A stretch of 64,000 nucleotides of DNA from Cepaea nemoralis (Eukaryota > Mollusca > Gastropoda > Stylommatophora > Helicidae), in NCBI GenBank assembly GCA_014155875.1, contig JACEFZ010022421.1, positions 480,001 through 544,000 on the forward strand. Direction: 5' to 3'. This document shows, piece after piece, positions 52,890 through 61,697 of this stretch (position 1 is its first letter; each line of letters opens with the position of its first letter). A model generated the notes under the pieces. It worked only from the letters and a program-made list of their open reading frames with translations, searched no databases and had not been told where the DNA came from. A program made the translations under genes and the position numbers.

Positions 52890-53757
52890 TATATATATAC
52901 AGATACAATCCGTCTCCATTCGTTTCTCTGGTTGACCTTCTCTTGCCAGTCGTTGATTCCAAGTGCTTGTAGGTCTGTATGTATATTATCTCTCCACCGT
53001 CTTCTTGGTCTACCTCGGGGTCTACGGTCATTTATTTCCTGAGTGTAAGCGAGTTTTGTTTCCCTATTATCTTCCATTCTTTCTATATGCCCCAGCCATT
53101 GTAGTCTGTTAGCCTTCATGATACCAGTGATTAGCGGGGACTTAAACAGATCATAAATGTCTTTGTTACTTCTTCTTTTCCACTCTCCACTTTGTGTATC
53201 CCTAATGGGTCCAAAGATGCGTCTTAATACTTTGTTCTCAAAGGTTTGTAACAAGGCTTCGTCTTCTTTCATTGTACTCCAGGTTTCAGAGCCATAAAGC
53301 ACAACTGGTCTGATCAGTGTTTTTTATATTGTGATTTTGGTGTTACGAGATAGCGCATTTGATTTTAGTAGATGTTGTAGTGCATAGTATATCTTATTTC
53401 CAGAATTGATTCTAGTGTGTATTTCTTCCCTTATGATGTTGGAGCAGTTGAAGATTGTACCCAGGTAATTGTATGTTTCCGTTCTTTTAATGGTCATATT
53501 ATCTATTTGTATGTGGCCAGAGTTTTTAGCCATTCCTTCTCTTGAAATTACCATATATTGTGTCTTATCTCGGTTGATAACCAACCCCATCTGTTGGGCT
53601 TTTTCCTTTAATTGAGTCAATATTTCCAATGTCTTTTGTTCATTTTCCCCTATAATATCTATATCATCTGCATAACCAAGCAGCTTGGATGTTCCTCCAA
53701 TATCACATTCCTTCTTTACCTTCCTTACAACTTTCTCTAGAGCCAGATTGAAGAGTG
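52890..53757 (-). pseudogene. RTE-like LINE (family 2), palm to C-terminus
   Basis: On the minus strand from 53757: LFNLALEKVVRKVKKECD, the catalytic GYADDIDIIGENE (near 53672-53640), QMGLVINRDKTQYMV, TYNYLGTIF, then after a break at about 53315 LYGSETWSTMKED, LRRIFGPIRD and RRPRGRPRRRWRDNIHTDLQ to near 52895. Frames 53629-53324 and 53302-52862 hold most of it. It is tail-to-tail with LINE family B copy 3. 5'-truncated. Confidence 0.85.
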
Positions 53758-53829
53758 ACTTTTTTCGTTTTTGACGTTTTCCCTGTGACTTTTTAGTGCT
53801 AATTGTTGTCGCCTCTGGCCAAGTGTGTT

Positions 53830-54172
53830 CGAATTATCATGCAGCAGATTTTGTGTGTGGGACAGAAAGAGGGCAGGGTCGCCAGGGAGTTGCAATTCGC
53901 ATAAAATGCATAATAGGGCCAGCCAAGCTGCATTTTGGAAAATGAAGTGTATCCTATACAATAAGTCACTATCATTGAATATAAGAAAGAGAGTGCTAAA
54001 ATGCTGTATAGAACCTGCATTTCAGTATGGCAGTGAATCTTGGCATGTAAATGAACAAATTAGGAAGAACTTGGAAGCAAGATAAATGTGGTTCCTCAGA
54101 CGAATGTTGCGAATTCATTGGACTGTCAAAGTAACTAACAACGACTGTCTAAAAAGGGCTAATGAAATTAGA
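53830..54172 (+). pseudogene. RTE-like LINE (family 3) fragment
   Basis: The plus strand reads AAFWKMKCILYNKSLSLNIR, KRVLKCCIEPAFQYGSESW, a stop, then MWFLRRMLRIHWTVKVTNND. This is the thumb and post-RT region. It stops where the 3' tail of the RTE element on the opposite strand begins. The matching C-terminal piece may be 57515-57660 on the other side of that element. Confidence 0.8.
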
Positions 54173-54184
54173 ACATTCATTCAT

Positions 54185-55171
54185 TCATTCAGTAGCATGA
54201 CCTTTACAGAACCTCGCTCCCATAACAACCTTCCGGAAAACCTCTCGATCATAAGCAAGATGTTCCGCGTCCGATACACCCATCTGGAGATCATCCGCCA
54301 CATCCTGCATCCATCTTCTCTTTGGCCTTCCTCTTCCTCTCTTCCCAGGCATATACCCCTCTATTATTGTTATCTCCAAACTTTCGTGACGTTTCAAGTG
54401 ACCAAAATATTTCAATTTTCTTTGTTTTATCGTTTTTAATAGCCAACCTTCTTCAATATTCAGCTCTTGAAGTATTGATGCATTTGTTCTTTTCTTTACC
54501 CAAGATATTCTTAGAACTCGTCTATAACATTTATATTCAAAGGCATTTATGCGCTGCTCAGCTTGTTTAGTAAGTGTCCATGTCTCACAGGCGTATGTTG
54601 CAATGGGAAAGATGCATGCTCTTAAAAATCTAATTTTTGTAGTTCTGTCTGTCCCATTCCATAATTTATTCAGTTGTTTTAGTCTTTGAAGAGCAATTGA
54701 TAGTCGTCGTTTAATTTCTTTCATTGTGTCACCGTTGTTGGTAATCAATGACCCAAGATATTCAAAATTTTCCACCACCTCCAATTTTTCCTCATTAACA
54801 TATATTTCTTTCTCCATAGTGGTTTTATCTGTATGCATTATCTTTGTTTTTGCAATGTTAAGATACAAGTTGTGATTTTCACTATTCATTTGGGTTGAGG
54901 CTATTAGGTTTTCTATACCAGTCTGTGTTGTGGATAGCAATACTGTATCATCAGCATACCGAATCTCTGGTATGTCAAGACCACCGATATTTAGGGCATC
55001 ATATAGCTCCCTATTTATATCATCTCTTACATTTCTCATTATATTTTCGGCGTACAGGTTAAACAAATAGGGGGACAGCACACATCCTTGAGGAACTCCT
55101 TGCTTGATGTCAAACCAATCTGATGTCTCGCCATCTATTCTAACCGCTGCTTGTTGGTCTAGATAGAGCAT
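54185..55171 (-). CDS. RTE reverse transcriptase, C-terminal part
   Basis: A 328-codon frame continuing the endonuclease/RT protein after the frame break. It holds GVPQGCVLSPYLFNLYAENI (residues 24-43), the catalytic YADDTVLLSTT (near 73), a YLGSLITNNGD thumb segment, and the post-RT blocks TYACETWTLTKQAEQRINAF, CYRRVLRISW and KRGRGRPKRRWMQDV. It ends RFCKGHATE just before the TGAA tail. The start given is an internal Met; upstream sense continues in the same frame to about 55195. Confidence 0.92.
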   Translation of the reverse strand: MLYLDQQAAVRIDGETSDWFDIKQGVPQGCVLSPYLFNLYAENIMRNVRDDINRELYDALNIGGLDIPEIRYADDTVLLSTTQTGIENLIASTQMNSENHNLYLNIAKTKIMHTDKTTMEKEIYVNEEKLEVVENFEYLGSLITNNGDTMKEIKRRLSIALQRLKQLNKLWNGTDRTTKIRFLRACIFPIATYACETWTLTKQAEQRINAFEYKCYRRVLRISWVKKRTNASILQELNIEEGWLLKTIKQRKLKYFGHLKRHESLEITIIEGYMPGKRGRGRPKRRWMQDVADDLQMGVSDAEHLAYDREVFRKVVMGARFCKGHATE

Positions 55172-57407
55172 TCTTATGAGTTGTATTACATGTGAGTGGA
55201 AAGCCCATATTCCTCATGATTTCCCAAAGTTTCTGATGTTGTACACAGTCAAATGCCTTTGAATAATCCACAAAACATGAGAATAGGTTTACATTAAATT
55301 CTCTGCACTTCTCTATTATTAAACGCATATTGAGAATGTGATCTCTTGTTCCTCTTCCTTGTCTAAATCCAGCTTGAACCACGTTAATTTCTTCTTCCAT
55401 TTTCTTACGAAGTCTTCCCATTATGATCTTTAGTAGAATTTTACTTGCATGACTGATCAGGGCAACAGTTCTATAGTTGGTGCATAATTTCAGGTTGCCC
55501 TTTTTTGGTATTGGAATGAAAATAGTTCTCTTCGAATCTTTTGGCCGTATACCATATTTCCATATCTCTTTACATAATGCGTGATAGATTTGTATGCTTT
55601 CTTCTCCTCCCGCTTTAATTAGCTCAGCTGGTATCTCATCACATCCAGGTGATTTACCATTCTTCAGGTTCTTTATTGCCCATGCAATTTCATCTAATGA
55701 GGGTTCAGGTTCTGTCTCAGCTGTCGTTGGCTCATGTATCTCATTCATATCCTCACTGTCACTCATATCATACATTCCACTGCAATACTCCTGCCATCTT
55801 TCTAGAATTTGTCTAGATTCTGTTAAGGTATTTCCTATCTTGTCACAGATAACATTCAATTGAGGTTGAACATTTCTTGTCAATAACTTCATTTCTTTGA
55901 ACATTTCGTAATCTCTTCCAGTCTTATGATATTGCTCTATTCTGGTACAGCAATCTTGTATATATTGATTTTTGTCCTTTCTTGTGGTCTTTCTTATTTT
56001 TCGAGTTAAAGATTTATACTTCATCCTGCTGTTATCGGATTCACCTCCTTTCTGTTTCAGTTCCCTTCGTTGTTTTATTAATTCTAACGTGTCTGATGTA
56101 ATCCATGGCTTAAGTTGCTTTTTCTTGGTCGGAATTAAATCTTTGGCTGCAGTTATCAAGATATCTCTAGCTTGTACTGCCAGTTCATCAGGTGTCATTT
56201 CCTCTTGTACAGACATCAAGACCCCAAAACGATTCCTAACTTCTACAGTGTATGCATCTGGTATTTTTGTGAGATCAAAACGAAGTGGCCTTGGTCCTCG
56301 GATAAGCTTTTTGAGTTTTAATTTCAGATCTGCTTCTAATAACTGATGATCCGTATCACAGTCTGCACTTCGTAGGGTTTTTGCAGATGTTATGCTTGAT
56401 CTCCATCTTCTTTGTATTAAAATATAATCTATCTGATTTTTGGTAATACTGTCCGGGGACTTCCATGTGAAGAGTCTTCTTGGGTGTTGTTTAAAAAGTG
56501 TTTTGGCTATCATTAACTCATTTTCTGTGCAAAATTCAATTAAATTGTCATCTGCATCATTTCTGTTTCCCAATCCAAATTTTCCTAAAACGTGTCTCTC
56601 ATTTTCAGCTCTTCCTGTACCTACTTTTGCATTAAAATCTCCCAGTATTATTGCTATATCATTATGACCAATCTTATTTAATGTGTCTTGCAGTGTGTTG
56701 TAAAAATCTTCAATTTCGTCCTCCTCTGCTGTTGAAGTAGATGCATATATCTGTACGAGTGTTGTGTTTTTTGGACGGCCTTTAAGTCTAATAGTGAGGA
56801 TTCTATCACTAACTGGGTTATATCCCAGTAAAGCTTTTGCAGTTGTTTTATCTAAACAAAATGCCACTCCACTCTGGCCTCCGACGTATCTACCAGAATA
56901 AATTAAAAGACTTCCATTTTCAGTTGTAAAATGTCCCTTGCCTTTCCAGCGATGTTCACTAATTCCTAAAATTTGAATATTTAACCTCTCAATCTCATCA
57001 CATACTACTTTAAGCTTCCCCTCATACAGACTTCTCACATTCCACGTTCCTATTCTCACTCTTTTTCTTAGTCTGACACAGGGGATTTCCTTGGTAACAC
57101 AGTCAGGATTAACTCCATCATCACGATTACTAGTACTGGTCCCTGTGTCACACTCTTCTCCAGTGTTATCTGATCTGCCTGGCTTGGGGTCTCGCCACCA
57201 GATCTCTTTCTTATTATGTTTTCTTTCATGGTTGTTATGGTTTCTTGGCAAGTTTTGCAGAAGGTAGTTTGCCATTGCTTTCCTTCTGGGCAGTGACTGT
57301 AAGTCGATGGCCATTGCTATTGTCTCTGCTGATGAGATCATCTGCCTATCGCCGCAGAGTGCAAGACCATAACAAACAACAATCTGTGGGCTGCTCTCAC
57401 ACTCCAT
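55140..57407 (-). CDS. RTE endonuclease and reverse transcriptase N-terminal part
   Basis: A 755-codon frame. The APE-type endonuclease spans about residues 118-345: IGTWNVRSLYEGK, SEHRWKGKG, GVAFCLDK, LGDFNAKVG and the terminal DHQLLEADL supply the acidic, Asn and His residues of the active site. It nicks target DNA for priming. Reverse transcriptase begins near 560: LKNGKSPGCDEIPAELIKAG, NYRTVALISHASKILLKII, QAGFRQGRGTRDHI and CFVDYSKAFDCV (first catalytic Asp). After MGFPL the frame is lost: comparison of the two frames indicates one extra A in the CTCACATG context near 55191. It overlaps the continuing frame by 32 bases. The real start may be any of several Met codons before residue 50. 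Confidence 0.93.
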   Translation of the reverse strand: MECESSPQIVVCYGLALCGDRQMISSAETIAMAIDLQSLPRRKAMANYLLQNLPRNHNNHERKHNKKEIWWRDPKPGRSDNTGEECDTGTSTSNRDDGVNPDCVTKEIPCVRLRKRVRIGTWNVRSLYEGKLKVVCDEIERLNIQILGISEHRWKGKGHFTTENGSLLIYSGRYVGGQSGVAFCLDKTTAKALLGYNPVSDRILTIRLKGRPKNTTLVQIYASTSTAEEDEIEDFYNTLQDTLNKIGHNDIAIILGDFNAKVGTGRAENERHVLGKFGLGNRNDADDNLIEFCTENELMIAKTLFKQHPRRLFTWKSPDSITKNQIDYILIQRRWRSSITSAKTLRSADCDTDHQLLEADLKLKLKKLIRGPRPLRFDLTKIPDAYTVEVRNRFGVLMSVQEEMTPDELAVQARDILITAAKDLIPTKKKQLKPWITSDTLELIKQRRELKQKGGESDNSRMKYKSLTRKIRKTTRKDKNQYIQDCCTRIEQYHKTGRDYEMFKEMKLLTRNVQPQLNVICDKIGNTLTESRQILERWQEYCSGMYDMSDSEDMNEIHEPTTAETEPEPSLDEIAWAIKNLKNGKSPGCDEIPAELIKAGGEESIQIYHALCKEIWKYGIRPKDSKRTIFIPIPKKGNLKLCTNYRTVALISHASKILLKIIMGRLRKKMEEEINVVQAGFRQGRGTRDHILNMRLIIEKCREFNVNLFSCFVDYSKAFDCVQHQKLWEIMRNMGFPLTCNTTHKNALSRPTSSG
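57263..57283 (-). other. dispersed motif GCAATGGCAAACTAC in the RTE 5' region
   Basis: On the minus strand this reads GGAAAGCAATGGCAAACTAC. The core recurs at 25621, 34961 and 35100. Confidence 0.7.
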
Positions 57408-57514
57408 CCACCAACTGCTTCCATGGCTTCACGTAACCCTGATTGGGGGGTTAAACGGGTACTCCACCTTGCCCAAGGGTGTCCCGTAGACTAACGGAGG
57501 AAAGGAGGCGTCTT

Positions 57515-57672
57515 ACATCGCCTTTGATAGACCAAGAGAAATGATGTTAGATGGATTAAAACGGTAGCATAGAGGAATTACATCAGCGGAGTTGATCCAG
57601 AAAACCGAAGACCAAGATCATGAACGCCTATGCCAGTCGGCATGGCACTTGATGATGATGATATAGATAGAT
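57515..57672 (+). pseudogene. LINE C-terminal fragment with (GAT)n tail
   Basis: The plus strand reads RPREMMLDGLKR, a stop, GITSAELIQKTEDQDHERL and ends with GATGATGATGATATAGATAG. The module equals MLDGW...NINSRVDQHTKNQD at 33517-33440 (minus). It could be the far end of the LINE at 53830-54172, separated from it by the RTE insertion. Confidence 0.65.
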
Positions 57673-57815
57673 ACAACTAGCGAGAATGTCCGATTCCGGT
57701 GTGCATAACACACACATTTACATCCTCGCTCGTGCACTGTGCCCAGTACCTTCTCTTGTGTGATCTGTTGGAGACTAAGCACTTATGAGATAAGCGTATA
57801 AAACATAAGGCGGAA

Positions 57816-57818
<3 letters not shown>

Positions 57819-57847
<29 letters not shown>
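57819..57847 (+). repeat. poly-G tract
   Basis: About 29 consecutive G residues on the plus strand, able to form G-quadruplexes. Confidence 0.97.
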
Positions 57848-57848
<1 letters not shown>

Positions 57849-57976
57849 AGCAAACAGAGTATATTGAGAAATACATGAGACAAAAATAGTAACAGAATTT
57901 CTGTATATAATATTCGCTGAATAACTTTGCTTGAATAAACATATTGATAAATTAGTAGACATAAGTATAGTAGTAA

Positions 57977-57984
57977 TAGACATG
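57977..57984. other. target site duplication (left), TAGACATG
   Basis: The 8-bp TAGACATG recurs exactly at 58613-58620, outside the other inverted repeat. Confidence 0.95.
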
Positions 57985-58047
57985 GGTACTTCAATTTTAA
58001 TTCACCGCAACAGACGTCACGAGGCTATATTTAGCTTTAGCAGCTAT

Positions 58048-58074
58048 ATATAGCGTAGTTAGCAGCTATATATA
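58048..58074 (+). promoter_or_regulatory. twin GCTATATATAGC palindromes (TATA-like)
   Basis: AGCAGCTATATATAGC occurs twice, about 20 bp apart (near 58048 and 58067). The palindrome contains TATATATA and could act as a core promoter for the frames starting at 58125 or beyond. A TTTTTCGCGCC-like E2F-type word follows on the minus strand at 58127-58146. Confidence 0.45.
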
Positions 58075-58270
58075 GCACTGGCGGGAGATCTCCGTTCAAT
58101 TACAGTTTTTTTTCAGTGCGTGTCATGGCGCGAAAAAGGCGCGAAAAAGGAGCGACGAACGGTAACACAGTGTGTGTAGTACATTTTTACGTTGGCTTTC
58201 TGCAGTCATGAATTTTATTGAACTGACAGCAGCTGTCCACGACAAGCAGAGAAGTGTTGCCCTTTTTGTA

Positions 58271-58304
58271 ACCCTGACCCTAACCCTAACCCTAACCCTA
58301 ACTC
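58271..58304 (+). repeat. interstitial telomere-like (CCCTAA)n
   Basis: Five units of CCCTAA, the first being CCCTGA, inside the Merlin-like element. It corresponds to the TTAGGG telomere repeat of many animals. Confidence 0.93.
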
Positions 58305-58332
58305 ATGCATACAGCAGTATCATCCAGCAATG

Positions 58333-58350
58333 GGCCCTTTTCAGGGCCAC
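58333..58350 (+). promoter_or_regulatory. histone-type mRNA 3' stem-loop 1
   Basis: GGCCCT-TTTC-AGGGCC followed by AC: a 6-bp stem with a four-base loop, exactly the consensus form of the replication-dependent histone 3' stem-loop. A purine-rich AGAAGAA follows where the downstream element would be. No histone ORF lies upstream. Confidence 0.75.
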
Positions 58351-58373
58351 TAGAAGAATGCCATAACGGAACG

Positions 58374-58391
58374 GGCCCTTTTCAGGGTCAC
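58374..58391 (+). promoter_or_regulatory. histone-type mRNA 3' stem-loop 2
   Basis: GGCCCT-TTTC-AGGGTC followed by AC, 41 bp after the first and with one G-U pair in place of G-C. It is preceded by AACGG. The pairing substitution keeps the fold. Confidence 0.72.
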
Positions 58392-58612
58392 AAATTAGCA
58401 CACAATAACAGCCCCTAAGTGTGCACAAGAGTATACAACCACTGAAATATTCAGGTCAACTCACACACATAACTAAACCATTTGCTGCACACCGACAACA
58501 TTATTCCGGTCAAGGTCATGCACACCGAGATACAGCGCGAATAAGGGGACTCCAGGATATGACGTGTGCCCTGGAATTCCCTTTGTTTGCGGTGAATTAA
58601 AATTGAAGTACC

Positions 58613-58620
58613 TAGACATG
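58613..58620. other. target site duplication (right), TAGACATG
   Basis: Exact copy of 57977-57984. Confidence 0.95.
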
Positions 58621-59020
58621 TTAAACATAATCAAAGAAATAAACTTGAACACCCAGTGTCATATCGCCTTACTCAAGAGGACAATGAGATAAATATTTGA
58701 GCGATTTATCCATGTAGCATAATCGGGACAAGAAGACAGAAGTGTTAGGAAGCTCTTGGGTTCGGCTGAGTCAGCGAACCACGATTGCCCACACGTATCG
58801 GCAGGCCACTTGGTGATGACAGTGATGATTTACCTTCATTGGAACAATTAACTGTTGTGACTTATATTATTATTATTTATAATACGATAAAACAAATACG
58901 TTAATGGACTATTGCTCAACCTCTGTATTGGTCCTGAAGAAGACGGCTAAGATTGAAACGTCGGATTTGTTGTGTATTGGCTTAGCTTATGTTTACATTT
59001 TTTTTTTTAAATTTGCGTTA
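58621..59020. other. no gene; Penelope-like 3' motif candidate
   Basis: At 58934-58962 the plus strand reads CTGAAGAAGACGG, then GAAACGTCGG, similar in layout to the Penelope-like 3' region at 46247. Otherwise unassigned. Confidence 0.45.

Positions 59021-59025
<5 letters not shown>

Positions 59026-59074
<49 letters not shown>
59026..59074. repeat. (ATT)n microsatellite
   Basis: About 16 trinucleotide units. Confidence 0.98.
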
Positions 59075-59075
<1 letters not shown>

Positions 59076-59143
59076 TTCCCCATTGTGACTTATGTTACTA
59101 GGGTTTGAGTTCGATGTAAGGTATGTACACTGTGTCTGTGTTT

Positions 59144-59147
<4 letters not shown>

Positions 59148-59231
<84 letters not shown>
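59148..59231. repeat. (CT)n microsatellite
   Basis: A CT run of about 84 bp. Confidence 0.98.
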
Positions 59232-59233
<2 letters not shown>

Positions 59234-59449
59234 CTCTCTCTAGCAAAAGTTACAATTCGTAACTTATTTTCATCTCATATTGCCATATCCTGCTGCAATC
59301 ATTATTTTTCTGAATTATATGGTAGAATAACTTAGACGTATAAACGTAAAGCATATGTGTATACTCCTTGAGGTGTAAACAACAAAGCAACCATATCTGT
59401 ATAGACCAATCGGCACTCGTGGAGTCATGTGGTCAGTATCACGACCACG

Positions 59450-59602
59450 CCTTTACTTCCCAGGCCGTTCCCTGGTATGTATATTTTGGCTGGGTCAGCC
59501 TTGGAGCCCAGGTCAGTTCTAAAAATAACTACTATGCGAATTCGAACGCATGACCACCGGGCCTGTAGATGAGCCAAACAGCCACTAAGCCACCGTGGCT
59601 TC
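59450..59602 (-). repeat. tRNA-derived SINE
   Basis: The minus strand opens GAAGCCACGGTGGCTTAGTGG (TGGCTTAGTGG is a near-perfect A box) and has the B-box region GGTCATGCGTTCGAATTC at 59537-59554. The body continues to about 59450. Its head shares CTACAGGCC.GGTGGTCATG with the SINE at 31910-32083, so they are one family. Confidence 0.78.
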
Positions 59603-59896
59603 AATATAGTGGAATATTACAATATAGCTAGCTCCATCAAGCCATCGGCCTTAACTCTGGCGTACTGCAATAATGATAACTGATGTGACTGGGTTAATGA
59701 AACCTGATTTCATGAGTGGGACGCCGTCAAAGGGACAATTTACGGGAATAAAGGCAAGAGCTCTTCACCAGGACAATCGTTAGCGTAGAAGTAATTGTTG
59801 AAAGCTCATGTATAGATTACTGTAACGATATACTCTCCCCAACACCGAAGCTAAGCTCAAAGCGTCTCATCTTTATAATAATACATGTCATATGAA
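59603..59896. other. no feature recognised
   Basis: Nothing coding seen. Confidence 0.5.
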
Positions 59897-60112
59897 ACAA
59901 ATATGGACGTTTACATGAGTATTTTGTTGGTGCGTGGTTTCCTGAATGTAACAAATATGGACGTTTACATGAGTATTTTGTTGGTGCGTGGTTTCCTGAA
60001 TGTAACAAATATGGACGTTTACATGAGTATTTTGTTGGTGCGTGGTTTCCTGAATGTAACAAATATGGACGTTTACATGAGTATTTTGTTGGTGCGTGGT
60101 TTCCTGAATGTG
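59897..60112 (+). repeat. 54-bp tandem array, 4 units
   Basis: Units at 59897, 59951, 60005 and 60059; the first three are identical and the fourth differs only at its last bases. Because 54 is a multiple of three, an open frame (59885-60220) runs through it, encoding the 18-residue repeat TNMDVYMSILLVRGFLNV. No similarity to a known protein is evident; the frame may be incidental. Confidence 0.95.
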
Positions 60113-60239
60113 TGTTTTAAAGATTTCTTTCTAAACGTCCATATAGATATACACATGGTTGCAGGACAGTTGTATATGACTGCCAAGATTAATACAGACG
60201 AAAGACGTAAAGGGTGTTAAAGGGGGCTTAAAGAATAGA

Positions 60240-61043
60240 AGATCGACTTCTTTGCACTAGTTCAATCCCAGATGTGTTAGACTACTTTCCTTGAGGGGTA
60301 CGGGGTGTCAGGCATTGGTAGCACCTTTGGTAAGGATGGCTCTCATGTCCTTTCAGGACCCATCCCCCACTGGTCCAAGTCTGACACCCAGCTCGTGCCT
60401 GTGGCTCCTAGTAGCTGTCATGCGACAGCGGCTACCCCCCGGGCAACAGCTGTGAGAGGCTGGCTAAACCAGGCATGGGTATCCGATTTGGTGTCAAACC
60501 AAGAGGTAAACTAGGGTATGCCTACCCAGCATGTGAAGACAGGATTCGGCAGACTGCGCGGAAGAAATCATTCCTGATTCAACGGGCAAGACGGCGTTTA
60601 CCTGCAAAGCGTTGTGGAACGTAATGAGCACGGCAAGGCACGTAGAGCGCCCTGGTCATCCACTGCACCTGTATTCGTCTCCAATCGTCTCGACTTGTCT
60701 TGCCACTGGACTAAGATGGACTCAGGCGAGAGAGTGAGGTCGACGAATTGCGCAACTCTTCCTCACTTTAATCCAAGTCATCGCGCAAGTCATTCTTCAT
60801 CCAACGTCACATATCACCTTCAAGCCCTGTGGCGATGGGCGAGCGGCAAAGCGGCAGGCGTGGGTATGCTGGCAGCCGTAGTCGCAGACCTGCACACAGG
60901 CGGCTCAGGCCATATGGTCGTCTTCTACTGACCGGAGCAGCAGTGGGATTCGGCAGCCCCCTGAGCGACTGAGCAGCCCTCTATAGGAACACACTGCTCA
61001 CCTCCATAGCATGAGGAAGGGGCTAGAAAAGGTGCCCTAAACA
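60240..61043 (+). other. 5' region of LINE family A
   Basis: GC-richer sequence before the endonuclease ORF. It contains a 105-codon frame (60614-60931, Ser/His/Arg-rich) that could be a small ORF1 relic, but it has no zinc knuckle or coiled coil, so I treat it as untranslated. Confidence 0.6.
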
Positions 61044-61697
61044 ATGTCTGCTTCATCACTACCTAACCAGCTAGCCGCGGTTGGTGGGTACCCTAACTGC
61101 GGTCGACATACAAAGAAAGATAAAACAAGCAAAGCTAAAAGAGTAAACTATATTCCCTTAACAATTGGAACTTGGAATGTACGCACCCTACTTGACAGAG
61201 ACGGCGCGTCGGGTCCAGAGAGACGAACAGCACTGATTGGGAGAGAGCTGGGCAGGTACAACATCGACATTGCAGCCTTGAGCGAGACACGACTTGCAGA
61301 AGAAGGCCAAATCTGTGAAATTGGTGCCGGCTACACATTTTTCTGGAGTGGAAGGAAAAGCGAGGAAAGGCGCCAATCCGGTGTGGGATTTGCCATTAAG
61401 TCGGCCCTGGTCGGCAAATTAGCCGGATTTCCAAAGGCTATAAACGACAGACTCATGACCATGAAGTTGCCTCTGCTGAATGGAAGGAAGCACGCAACCA
61501 TTGTGAGTGTCTACGCACCAACTATGACCAACGAAGATGATGTCAAGAACAAGTTCTATGAGGACCTGCACAATGTATTAACATCTGTTCCCAAAGGAGA
61601 CAAACTTATACTCCTTGGGGATTTCAATGCCAGAGTAGGCACGGACACCACCTCTTGGAGTGGCATTAATTGGAAAGCATGGAGTCGGAAATTGTAA
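61044..61697 (+). pseudogene. LINE family A endonuclease (APE-type), N-terminal part
   Basis: A 217-codon frame. After a basic N-terminus (KKDKTSKAKR) the endonuclease begins near residue 40: IGTWNVRTLLDRDG, IDIAALSETRLAEEG, YTFFWSGRKSEERRQSGVGF, SVYAPT and LGDFNARVGTD (catalytic Asp/Asn near 195). The frame is lost just after this, near 61665, and continues in the next frame. Confidence 0.9.

Larger units (their letters stand above)
54174..57500 (-). mobile_element. near-complete RTE-type LINE (family 1)
   Basis: A 3.3-kb non-LTR element on the minus strand with APE endonuclease and reverse transcriptase, ending in a (TGAA)n tail (54174-54192), the kind of tandem tail usual for RTE elements. 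It keeps the conserved 5' stretch near 57450-57400 and has no separate ORF1. One base insertion breaks the reading frame in the reverse transcriptase. A 3' fragment of the same family is at 30090. Confidence 0.92.
58172..58363 (+). pseudogene. possible transposase N-terminal fragment
   Basis: A 64-codon frame. The first 30 residues (RWLSAVMNFIELTAAVHDKQ and on to RSVALF) look like real protein. From there it runs into the telomere-like repeat (TLTLTLTLT), which is not. I infer a truncated transposase start from its position inside a Merlin-like element; no catalytic motif is present. Confidence 0.4.
57985..58612 (+). mobile_element. Merlin-like non-autonomous DNA transposon (628 bp)
   Basis: Perfect 26-bp terminal inverted repeats (57985-58010 and 58587-58612, starting GGTACTTCAATTTTAATTCA) are bounded by an exact 8-bp duplication. 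An 8-bp duplication, GG-starting repeats of this length and small size fit the Merlin/IS1016 superfamily; hAT and P elements also make 8-bp duplications but have other ends. An internal frame (58172-58363) reads FIELTAAVHDKQRSVALF, which could be the start of the transposase and is cut off by a telomere-like repeat. The interior holds two TATA-type palindromes, a telomere-like array and two histone-type stem-loops. It has no complete transposase. Confidence 0.88.

Noticed and set aside
58934..58964. Hammerhead ribozyme (CTGAAGA...GAAAC)
   Set aside because: The stem between the two core pieces does not pair properly, and an extra A follows the CTGANGA core, so the fold is not canonical.
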